The notes below the pieces were generated by a model that did not search any database, was not told where the DNA came from, and saw nothing but the letters and a program-made list of their open reading frames with translations. Source: Algoriphagus aquimarinus (GTDB lineage Bacteria; Bacteroidota; Bacteroidia; Cytophagales; Cyclobacteriaceae). From it: DNA of 64,000 bases. This document shows positions 54,391 to 62,511 of the stretch, piece by piece (the first letter of the stretch is position 1; every line of letters starts with the position of its first letter). A program made the translations under genes and the position numbers. The stretch is from the NCBI RefSeq assembly GCF_900112005.1, contig NZ_FOKK01000004.1, positions 315,968-379,967 of the forward strand. Reading direction: 5' to 3'.

Positions 54391-56394
54391 ATGGCCCAAA
54401 AGGCTGAAATTCGATCCAACCTCCCAGCAAAAATTCAAACTACTCTCAGTAATTTCTGGAGTATGTCGCTGATCTTCTCAACTTTACTGTTTTTGTTGAG
54501 AGCAATTGAATTAAGTTTAATTTTCAAAACACGTGTAATTCCTCTTAGTATAAAAGAGGTAATTGGTTACAGTCTTTTGGAAGATCTCAGTTGGCTTTTC
54601 TATTTTCTGGGTCTACTCTTCATACTTCATGTAGTGAATAGTCTGCTGTCCGTCAAGTTTGCAAAGTGGTTTACCCAAACTTGGTTAGTGATAGCAATCT
54701 TTCTTCAGTCGGCACTAATTTTCTATTTCAACAAGACATTTGTCCCGCTGGGAAAAGATCTTTTTGCCTACAACGTTGATGACATCATCCTCACCGTTCG
54801 ATCCTCCGGGCAGTTCAATATTTTGACTGTAGGTAGTGGTATCTTATTGAGCGCGGCTATGTTCTACATTCTAGCCATGGCTAATAAGTACATAAAAATC
54901 AGCAGCAAAGTAACCGTGGCTTTAACCATTGCTACCTACTGTTTTTTGATTTTCTTCTACTTTCTACCTATTACTGATTCAAATAAACTAGACGAGACAA
55001 AGACAAATATTCAGATGAATAAATCTAAGTATCTCTCAGAAGAGGCCTTTGATTACTTCATGTTTACCAAAGAATATTACTTTGATTTCTACCTCAGAAC
55101 TCTTAATGAGGCCTTTTTTGTAAAAAAGGAATATACTGACCCCACTTATCCTTTTCTGCACAAAGCAGAATATCCAGATGTGTTAAGCCCTTATTTTGAC
55201 AGTCTTAGCGCAGCGCCCGATATTGTTTTTATTCTAGTAGAAAGTATAGGAAAAGCGTATTCTGGAAAGGATGCTTACCTCGGAAGCTTTACGCCTTTCC
55301 TTGATTCCCTGGAGGCTCATAGCTTGGTTTGGACCAACGCAATTTCTTCCACCGGTAGAACCTTTGGAGTTTTGCCTGGCCTAATGGCAGGGCTTCCTTT
55401 TGGAGAAAGAGGATTTCAAGAGCTGTATCAAGATTTTCCTAATCATGAAACCTTCCTAAGCGTTTTGAAGAAAAATGGCTACGAATCCAGCTTCTTTATT
55501 GGTAGTGATGTCAGCTTTGACAACCAAAAGGAATTTCTGGAAAATGCTGGAGTAACTCAGCTTATAGATATTGATGACTTTGCTCCTCAATATCAAAAAA
55601 TGCCACCTGCCAATGGCTTTACCTGGGGATATGGTGACAAGGAAATATTTAGTAATGGTTTAGCCATTTTCCCAAGAAATATTGGAAAACCTCAAGTCGG
55701 AATATTCCAAACAATCACCTCCCATGATCCATATTTGGTTCCAGAAAGAGATTTCTATTCGAAAAAGTTTGAAGATCATCTGGAAAACTACCTGAATCTA
55801 TCCGATGCCAAAAAGACTGAATATCGGGAATATCAGGACATCTACATGACTATACTCTATGCGGATGATGCGATAAAGGATTTTATTACAGCCTATAGCA
55901 AGAAGCCAGAATTTGCAAATACAATCTTTGTTATCACTGGAGATCACCGACTTCCGGAAGTACCTATGGCATCCAGATTGGACAGATTTCATGTTCCTCT
56001 GATTATCTATTCCCCTCTAATTAACCGTCCTGCTTACATGAAAGGAATGAGCAGCCATTTTGAGGTTACTCCTTCCCTGCTGGCATTTTTGCAGGCACAG
56101 GTTGGAATTCAACTACCTGAGCAAACAATCTGGATGGGACAGGTGCTGGACACTGCTAAAGTATTCCAATCAAATATTGCTATGCCGCTGATGCGTAATA
56201 AAAATCAGCTGATGGAATACATTAATGGAGAATACTTTATCTCTGATGATCAGCTATATATCATCACTGATGGATTAAATATAGATCCCATCGAAGATCA
56301 AAACATCAAGAACAAATTGACTGGTGAATTTGAAGACTACAAAAACAAAAATAATTACACGCTGCAGACGCGTAAGTTGCTACCCATCGAGTAG
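54391..56394 (+). CDS. LTA synthase family membrane sulfatase / phosphoglycerol transferase
   Basis: A 667-residue inner-membrane enzyme with five N-terminal helices (about 24-192) and an alkaline-phosphatase-fold domain (about 270-620). It shows the metal/nucleophile blocks VFILVESIG (Glu284), AISSTGRTFGVLPGL (candidate nucleophile Thr324), and ITGDHRLPE with Asp and His. This is the LtaS/MdoB-type sulfatase fold. In a Gram-negative it may transfer phosphoglycerol or phosphoethanolamine to a glycan or lipid. It is convergent with and 2 bases from the exopolysaccharide-type operon, so decoration of that product is possible (inference). Confidence 0.88.
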   Translation: MAQKAEIRSNLPAKIQTTLSNFWSMSLIFSTLLFLLRAIELSLIFKTRVIPLSIKEVIGYSLLEDLSWLFYFLGLLFILHVVNSLLSVKFAKWFTQTWLVIAIFLQSALIFYFNKTFVPLGKDLFAYNVDDIILTVRSSGQFNILTVGSGILLSAAMFYILAMANKYIKISSKVTVALTIATYCFLIFFYFLPITDSNKLDETKTNIQMNKSKYLSEEAFDYFMFTKEYYFDFYLRTLNEAFFVKKEYTDPTYPFLHKAEYPDVLSPYFDSLSAAPDIVFILVESIGKAYSGKDAYLGSFTPFLDSLEAHSLVWTNAISSTGRTFGVLPGLMAGLPFGERGFQELYQDFPNHETFLSVLKKNGYESSFFIGSDVSFDNQKEFLENAGVTQLIDIDDFAPQYQKMPPANGFTWGYGDKEIFSNGLAIFPRNIGKPQVGIFQTITSHDPYLVPERDFYSKKFEDHLENYLNLSDAKKTEYREYQDIYMTILYADDAIKDFITAYSKKPEFANTIFVITGDHRLPEVPMASRLDRFHVPLIIYSPLINRPAYMKGMSSHFEVTPSLLAFLQAQVGIQLPEQTIWMGQVLDTAKVFQSNIAMPLMRNKNQLMEYINGEYFISDDQLYIITDGLNIDPIEDQNIKNKLTGEFEDYKNKNNYTLQTRKLLPIE

Positions 56395-56396
56395 TC

Positions 56397-57590
56397 TTAG
56401 TCTTTAAGTTTTTCTTTGTAGGTCTTATCCATAATTTGAGAAAGCAATGGATAAAAGTAATTCCAATAAAAGCTCTCTCTATCAGTAAAATCAGACACGG
56501 TATGCAATCCTCTCCAAAGCATAGGTAAACCCTTAAAATGCGGAGATCCTAGCGGATTCTGCATGTCTGAGAAATCTCCTGCCAAGTAGTAATACTGACC
56601 TTTGCCAACGTTCTTCACCACTGCTGCGGGAAAGAAACGGGGTAATCCCATGCTCCTCAGTTTTTCTTTTCCTAAATCTGTAGGATCAATATCATAGTAG
56701 GAAATCACTTGATAATCTCGCTCAATAAGTACGATATCAAACCAATCTGGATATGGCACAATCTCAGGAAGCTTAAAACCAAGCTGATTGATACGTTGTG
56801 TACGGATTTTAGGAATTCTACCTAAGTAGTCCACCTCGTTGGAGAAAGCTTCCACAGTACCATTTTCATGGACAAACACAATACCAGGACCAGGCTGAAC
56901 CCAGGTATTCTGATGTTGCTCTACGTATTGAGAGATAAACCATTTTGGAATATCAGCATTAATAGTCGTATCCATTTCATCAAAGTATCGAGCTATCCAA
57001 CCCGTCCACTTGAGTCCCATGATATTTTCGAACTCTGTTCTTATTGCTATAGGTGTAGGCGAGGCCATAGTGTTGAACTCTGCAATGATAGTTTTGTGCT
57101 GAGCAGCTACTTCACGCATGAGACTGATATCGCCCCGATTTAACCCTCCATAGATCTTTTTGGAAATCTCATCTGATGGCTCTTTCTCAAAATCATCTTC
57201 AAATACTCCATAGGTATCAGCAAAGTATAAGATATCCAGTTTTGAAGCAGCCTCTTTAATCTCAATTTCAGACAATTCCCTCAAGTCTCTAGGGGTTCCA
57301 AATGAAGGTGATTCATCAGGAAAAAACCCAAAGTAGTCCTTGTCTTTAGCATAAAACTGCCCTTGTTTATTCTGAATCTTCATGTACTCAAAAGCCCAGA
57401 ACAAAGTTTGATGTTCTTGATAAGTGTCAGTAGGAACGGTCTTGTCTATCACCACAATCTCCATCTCTTTGGCTGGCAACACCATCCAAATCAAATAACT
57501 GATCAATGGAATAAGGATCAACAGTAAAACGAAGGGTAAAACCCGACTTATAAATAGCTTAAATTCTTCCGTAAAAATTCTTTTCATCAA
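56397..57590 (-). CDS. Uncharacterised membrane-anchored protein of the GT2/YaiO operon
   Basis: A 397-residue protein with one N-terminal helix (about 14-37) and a large extracytoplasmic part. That part has alternating strand/helix blocks (LDILYFADTYGVFEDDF, KTIIAEFNTMASPTP, GPGIVFVHENGTVEAF, YYLAGDFSDMQNPLG) that suggest a class-I glutamine-amidotransferase or deacetylase-like fold, but no catalytic triad is obvious. It may play the partner role that PgaB or similar proteins have elsewhere (inference only). It overlaps the YaiO gene by 4 bases and is the last gene of the operon. Confidence 0.72.
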   Translation of the reverse strand: MMKRIFTEEFKLFISRVLPFVLLLILIPLISYLIWMVLPAKEMEIVVIDKTVPTDTYQEHQTLFWAFEYMKIQNKQGQFYAKDKDYFGFFPDESPSFGTPRDLRELSEIEIKEAASKLDILYFADTYGVFEDDFEKEPSDEISKKIYGGLNRGDISLMREVAAQHKTIIAEFNTMASPTPIAIRTEFENIMGLKWTGWIARYFDEMDTTINADIPKWFISQYVEQHQNTWVQPGPGIVFVHENGTVEAFSNEVDYLGRIPKIRTQRINQLGFKLPEIVPYPDWFDIVLIERDYQVISYYDIDPTDLGKEKLRSMGLPRFFPAAVVKNVGKGQYYYLAGDFSDMQNPLGSPHFKGLPMLWRGLHTVSDFTDRESFYWNYFYPLLSQIMDKTYKEKLKD

Positions 57591-58822
57591 AATCTATATT
57601 CAACACCCAATGAAAAGTTCAAGTTATTTCTAAACCTATCTGGTCCAAGCTCATCACGACTATAACCAGTATAACCATAAATCATAAAACGCGGTAAAAT
57701 AAGCTGCTGATATCCAATTCTAGCTCTATAGGAATTCAAAAGTTGTGTAGGGTCTCTAGTTTCCTCATCCGGAGATACTCCCGAACTCAACTGTACTGAG
57801 AAGAAATCTTCTCCTGTTTTGAAATAATATCTTGCTTGCAAATTGCCAGAAGTCCCCAAACTATTACCTGTTCCAGGAATTAGGTTACCTCGAAGGTTAA
57901 ACCACCAATTGCCTACATACTTACCTACCGAAGCAGTATAAATAGTAGTGGGATCAGAGAATTTCAGATATCTGAATCCGCCATCGACTTCCCAAGCTTT
58001 CGGTAAATTATAGTAAACAGATGCACCAAAACGGAACTGGGGAAAGAAGCTTGCCGAAGATCCGCCCACATTCAGGTAAGCGTATGCTTTTTTACCTAAA
58101 GATGGATAAGCATCCAACTCAAATAATGTCCCATTCGAATCAAAACGAGAGGATTGAGTAACTCTTCCTATAAGTGTTCCCGTCAAATCAGTACGGGTTC
58201 TACCATAGATAGAGAAGGTATTCCAAGGGGAAATATCACCATCAAAAGTATCGTAATCGTAAGTAACTCCTACAGCATTATTTCTTCTTAAGCGTTGCAA
58301 AGTTTGCATGTAGCCGAGCAAATTGTCATTCTTATAATTCTTCTCAAAAAGCTCCTCTGCTATCTCAAACGCCGCATCGTATTCTTCTTTGAAGTAATAC
58401 AATCGAGATTCCTTGTAGCGAAGATTATTAGAAAGTGGCTGCCCTAAATTCTCTTTAGCTTTTGCCAAAATTTCTTCTGCTCGATCATATTGCTCATCCC
58501 AGGACAAGTTGTCCAAATAGGCAGAATAACCATCTTCATATGCCGGAGAAGCTAGTATTGCACGCTCCAAATAGATAGATGCGGAATCATTTTTGCCTTC
58601 CCACGCGTAGCTTCTCCCTACCAATATTAAAATATCAGCATAATCAGGATATTTGGACAGAGCACGAAAAGCAATCTTCCTGCCCTCAACATATTTCCCA
58701 TCCAAAATCAGAGTTCTAGCGTCTACTAGCAAAGCATCTGGATCAAATGAGTCCTGAGCCTTGATTCCCATTGAAAAAGCCAGAGAACACATCAGAAGAA
58801 AAGCTACTTTTTTCATAATCAA
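57587..58822 (-). CDS. TPR/YaiO-type outer-membrane beta-barrel protein
   Basis: A 411-residue protein with a signal peptide (about 1-22), tetratricopeptide repeats (about 30-190, ILILVGRSYAWEGKNDSASIYLERAI and DRAEEILAKAKENLG), and a C-terminal barrel of the YaiO type (about 195-411) ending in Phe, as outer-membrane proteins do (SLGVEYRF). The TPR-barrel plan matches polysaccharide exporters such as PgaA. It overlaps the genes on both sides by 4 bases. Confidence 0.85.
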   Translation of the reverse strand: MIMKKVAFLLMCSLAFSMGIKAQDSFDPDALLVDARTLILDGKYVEGRKIAFRALSKYPDYADILILVGRSYAWEGKNDSASIYLERAILASPAYEDGYSAYLDNLSWDEQYDRAEEILAKAKENLGQPLSNNLRYKESRLYYFKEEYDAAFEIAEELFEKNYKNDNLLGYMQTLQRLRRNNAVGVTYDYDTFDGDISPWNTFSIYGRTRTDLTGTLIGRVTQSSRFDSNGTLFELDAYPSLGKKAYAYLNVGGSSASFFPQFRFGASVYYNLPKAWEVDGGFRYLKFSDPTTIYTASVGKYVGNWWFNLRGNLIPGTGNSLGTSGNLQARYYFKTGEDFFSVQLSSGVSPDEETRDPTQLLNSYRARIGYQQLILPRFMIYGYTGYSRDELGPDRFRNNLNFSLGVEYRF

Positions 58823-60282
58823 GAATTCAATGTGTTAGGATCAATGTTCTTTTTATCCTCTACTTTCTTAAAGCCAGTTCGGATCATGTGACCCCATCCT
58901 CCTTTGCCTTTGATAAAGTCCCAGTGCCCTTTGAGGCCCCAAAGTACAATCTTTGGATGAATCAGTATTGGCTCCAGGAATGCAGTCACAATAAGCTTAT
59001 TAAGGTCCTTTTTATCCTTGTAATTATTGTAAGAAACCTGCTCATAAAGTATACTAAAGGAGGATACGAGTATGGACAATAAATACAAAACGATGAATAG
59101 AGCGATAAAATAGAAGGCCGAGAAATCTCCGATTACAATTAGTGTTACAGTGTAGAGTAAGCCCATCAGTTCTAATACTGGAGCCATTTTTTCAAATACA
59201 CTCCAATATGGATAAGAAACCATCCCCATCACCCCATAATTCGGATTGAAGGCAGTCACTTTATGAAGTTGAAGTGTTTCTATAGTACCGCGGATCCAGC
59301 GATTTCTTTGTCTAGATAATATCTCTTCACTCTCTGGTACTTCGGTCCAGCACAGCGGATCAGGCACAAAGCTGACTTTATAAGGAATATTTCGCTCATC
59401 CATATACCGTCGCATACGTACTACCAACTCCATGTCCTCTCCTACGGTTTTCGGAAAATACCCTCCTACTTCCACTACTAGGTCACGCTTGAAAAAGCCG
59501 AATGCACCTGAAATAAGCATTAAACCATTTACTCTAGTCCATGCCATTCTTCCCATCAAGAATGCTCTACAATATTCTATAACCTGAAATTTACCTAAAA
59601 GTGTGGTCGGTACTCTGTAATTAGTCACCGTACCATCCTGCACATCGCAATTGTTAGCAATTCCGATTACTCCACCTACAGCAATTACTTTTCGGTTGGT
59701 CTCCTCCATAAATGGCCTTACCATACGAGTAATAGACTCATGTGAAAGAATACAATCTACATCTATACAGGCTAATATTTCCTTTGAAGACACATTGATA
59801 CCTGTATTCAGAGCATCTGCCTTGCCTCCGTTTTCCTTGTCAATCACAAGCAATCGATTATACGAGCGATTTTTTGACTTGTAGATGCCTCTCACTGGTT
59901 TTGCTTCTATTTCCTCGTGGTAAGCAAAGTCAGTTAATTGCAATTCGAAAGCATTGATCAGTTTGGTCAGCGTATCATCTTTGGAACCATCGTTAATCAC
60001 AATCACTTCAAATTTCCCATAATGAAGGGAAAGCAAGCTTTTGACGTTTTGAACGATAGATTCACCTTCATTATAAGCTGGTGCCAAAATAGAAACCCCT
60101 GGAGCTAAGGGAGAAGTAATGATATCCTGGTAGTCTGCAAATCTATTTTTTCTTCTATGATCACGCATTTCCATTGCGCTCAGTATCATAATCAGCATAT
60201 AGAGCACGATCACAGAAAAGCTTAGGAAAAGAAAAATGAATCCTAGAATCTCTAAAATAAGATAGAATAAGAAACTATACAT
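58819..60282 (-). CDS. Processive family 2 glycosyltransferase
   Basis: A 487-residue inner-membrane synthase of the BcsA/PgaC/hyaluronan type. It has an N-terminal helix (about 1-34), the GT2 motifs VINDGSKDDT, GGKADALNTG and CIDVDC, the GEDMELVVRM (third Asp) block, the processive QRNRWIRG (QxxRW), and three C-terminal helices (about 360-430). It should polymerise a sugar chain and pass it through the membrane. It overlaps the HEAT gene by 8 bases and the YaiO gene by 4. Confidence 0.9.
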   Translation of the reverse strand: MYSFLFYLILEILGFIFLFLSFSVIVLYMLIMILSAMEMRDHRRKNRFADYQDIITSPLAPGVSILAPAYNEGESIVQNVKSLLSLHYGKFEVIVINDGSKDDTLTKLINAFELQLTDFAYHEEIEAKPVRGIYKSKNRSYNRLLVIDKENGGKADALNTGINVSSKEILACIDVDCILSHESITRMVRPFMEETNRKVIAVGGVIGIANNCDVQDGTVTNYRVPTTLLGKFQVIEYCRAFLMGRMAWTRVNGLMLISGAFGFFKRDLVVEVGGYFPKTVGEDMELVVRMRRYMDERNIPYKVSFVPDPLCWTEVPESEEILSRQRNRWIRGTIETLQLHKVTAFNPNYGVMGMVSYPYWSVFEKMAPVLELMGLLYTVTLIVIGDFSAFYFIALFIVLYLLSILVSSFSILYEQVSYNNYKDKKDLNKLIVTAFLEPILIHPKIVLWGLKGHWDFIKGKGGWGHMIRTGFKKVEDKKNIDPNTLNS

Positions 60283-61834
60283 CTTGTAGTAAGGAGTCTG
60301 ATAGGTGCATATTGATTCTCTTTACTTCTTTATCATCATTTTCACTCACGAATTGATTATAAACTGTTTCGTCGAGATCCTGAAGGCTTGTGAGCAAGAC
60401 CATTTTCAATCTAAATTCTGGCTCTTTAGTTAATAATTCACATATAATCTTGGTAGAAGTAGCGTCGCCTATTGCTCCTGCTGCCTTGGCTGCAATGGAT
60501 ACTAAGGCGATGTTTTCAGATTTCAAACTACCATTAATCAACTCTGTATGAGCAGGCACACCCAGATATTCAAAAGTTTTGATAATCTCAATTTTCTCAT
60601 CTTCGGATACAGCACTGGATTTCTCTTCCAATATGGCCAATAGGTCTACACGACCAATCACCCGGACTAGCTTATAACCAAACAGTCTAATACTTTGATT
60701 TTTAGAATCAAAAAGTGTTTCTATATGAAGGTCACGTGTGGTATGTAGAAACTTGATGATCCTCAGATAATTCATCTGCTGCCAACGGGAAAGCGGAAAA
60801 GTCTGATCACGAAGAAAGGATAGATCTACGCTGTCCGAAAGTGTAAGAATTGTAGCTACAGCTTGAGAACGCACATAAAAATTAGGGGAATTGATATGCT
60901 GCTTCACTGCGTATATAGCTTCCGTCAAATCCATTTCATTGATTTCTACCAACCCAGTGACTATAGTATCCCATTTGGAGGTTTTAAGCTTTTTGATGGA
61001 AAACTTGTCAAGATCCAACCTCTTATACAGAGCTTTAAGCTTAAGCTTAAAATCACCTTTCATCGTTTTATTCAACGCAAGTACTCTCTCAACTAGCACT
61101 TGAACATAGAAAGGTTTTTTGAGTTGCTTGGCAGGGAAATAGCCGTTTAGCTCCTCATCACTTAGGGATTCTAATTCTTCTAGCGTTTTTTCAAACAGTA
61201 TTTCAGAAAGTGGTGCTACAATTTGCTCATCGTATAATACCAGTAATTTTTCCTTCTGATTTCTTCGAGCTTTAAATATCAACATAAAGAGAATCATGCT
61301 GAATGCGAAAACGAAGAATAATATGATGACTAGGCTAACTGCAAAAATTTTAACCTCACTAAAGTAGGTATACGTGCCTTTAAGAAAAGGGGAATACTTA
61401 TTTCTAGACGCAAGGGAAATTAAATCCTTACCATTCGCATTTCCAGGTACTGTAGGTTCTATATCGCCATTCCTCAGGAGATTTGAAACATATTCCTGTG
61501 TTGCTTCGAATGTGTTTGGATCACTGTAAATCAAATACTGTATATGCAAATCCCTTGAGTAGGTATTGTTTATACTATCCTTCAGCGTAAGTGCGCTAGC
61601 AAAATCACCAACAAAGCCAGCTTTCACTAAGCTATTAAACACACTGTCTGAGCTTACCTCATTGGAGTAATCAACTAATCGGAATTGTAATCCGGGGATT
61701 TTACCTTGAACCTTTAAAAAATCTGCAAATGAAATAGAATCAGGGAAGACTTGTTCTTCTTGACCCAAAACTATACCAGTTTTGATCATCAAAAACAGCA
61801 AGGACACAAGTGCAACTGCGTTTTTAACTCTCAT
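60275..61834 (-). CDS. HEAT-repeat membrane protein of the GT2 operon
   Basis: A 519-residue protein: a signal peptide (about 1-24), a short outer domain (about 25-165), one transmembrane helix (about 173-198) and a cytoplasmic HEAT-repeat array (about 310-500: NFYVRSQAVATILTL, NIALVSIAAKAAGAIGDAT, FRLKMVLLTSLQDLDE). It is sandwiched between the response regulator (3 bases upstream) and the GT2 synthase (8-base overlap). A scaffold or regulatory link between signal input and the polymerase is the natural inference. No family name is known to me. Confidence 0.75.
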   Translation of the reverse strand: MRVKNAVALVSLLFLMIKTGIVLGQEEQVFPDSISFADFLKVQGKIPGLQFRLVDYSNEVSSDSVFNSLVKAGFVGDFASALTLKDSINNTYSRDLHIQYLIYSDPNTFEATQEYVSNLLRNGDIEPTVPGNANGKDLISLASRNKYSPFLKGTYTYFSEVKIFAVSLVIILFFVFAFSMILFMLIFKARRNQKEKLLVLYDEQIVAPLSEILFEKTLEELESLSDEELNGYFPAKQLKKPFYVQVLVERVLALNKTMKGDFKLKLKALYKRLDLDKFSIKKLKTSKWDTIVTGLVEINEMDLTEAIYAVKQHINSPNFYVRSQAVATILTLSDSVDLSFLRDQTFPLSRWQQMNYLRIIKFLHTTRDLHIETLFDSKNQSIRLFGYKLVRVIGRVDLLAILEEKSSAVSEDEKIEIIKTFEYLGVPAHTELINGSLKSENIALVSIAAKAAGAIGDATSTKIICELLTKEPEFRLKMVLLTSLQDLDETVYNQFVSENDDKEVKRINMHLSDSLLQDV

Positions 61835-61837
61835 GAA

Positions 61838-62200
61838 TTACGAACTAAGAATACGTTTTACACGAATTGCCAATTCATTAGGATTGAAGGGCTTAGGAAT
61901 GAAATCGGAGACACCTAAGTTAAAGGCTTCCAACACAATTTTTTCCTCTTCTCCCAATGAACTCAAGACTATAATAGGAACTTCAGGTTTTGTCTTTCTA
62001 GCATGATGAATAATTTCAATTCCATTTTTAAATGGAATCATTACATCAGTGATTATTAGATCAAGCGTTTCTGTATCGATAGCTATTATACCTGCATTCC
62101 CATCTTTTACCAACACCGTATCATATCCATCCTTCTTGAGACGGAATTGTACTAGGCTTGAGATAAGCAAATCATCTTCGATGATTAGAATTTTTTTCAT
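61838..62200 (-). CDS. Stand-alone response regulator receiver protein
   Basis: A 120-residue CheY-like receiver with no output domain. It has the acidic pair EDD (8-10), the phosphoacceptor aspartate in LIITDVMIPFKNG (about Asp52), the Ser/Thr switch in IIVLSSLG and the lysine in IPKPFNP. No sensor kinase is beside it. It is the first gene of the HEAT-GT2-YaiO operon (3 bases from the HEAT gene), so it probably controls polymer production by protein contact rather than transcription. Confidence 0.9.
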   Translation of the reverse strand: MKKILIIEDDLLISSLVQFRLKKDGYDTVLVKDGNAGIIAIDTETLDLIITDVMIPFKNGIEIIHHARKTKPEVPIIVLSSLGEEEKIVLEAFNLGVSDFIPKPFNPNELAIRVKRILSS

Positions 62201-62511
62201 TTTTCGTCGGGTGACACTTGGGTCAAAGATAGTATCTCTTACCTAATTCCATAGCCTTAATACCAGTCAAATAAAATCATATTAAAAAGATACTTTTTTG
62301 TACTGGAAAAACAGTATTTCAAATTGAAGATCTTGCCATTGATCAAATAATGAGCCGCAAAAAAAAAATCTAAATGGATAAGGAAAACCCTTTTATTAGC
62401 TTGCTGATCAAAATATAAACCATAAATGATTGGAGATTGAAGATTTGAAATGTTCGTAAAGGACATTATAAAGGATCAAATCCTCCTCTCAATTAAAACC
62501 ATTTCCACCTT
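62201..62511. other. Divergent intergenic region
   Basis: About 310 AT-rich bases separate the response regulator and the amidohydrolase. The minus-strand TATCTTTG at 62224-62231 (plus strand CAAAGATA) is an exact TAnnTTTG match, placed to start the GT2 operon transcript near 62217. No clear promoter for the amidohydrolase was found. Confidence 0.4.
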
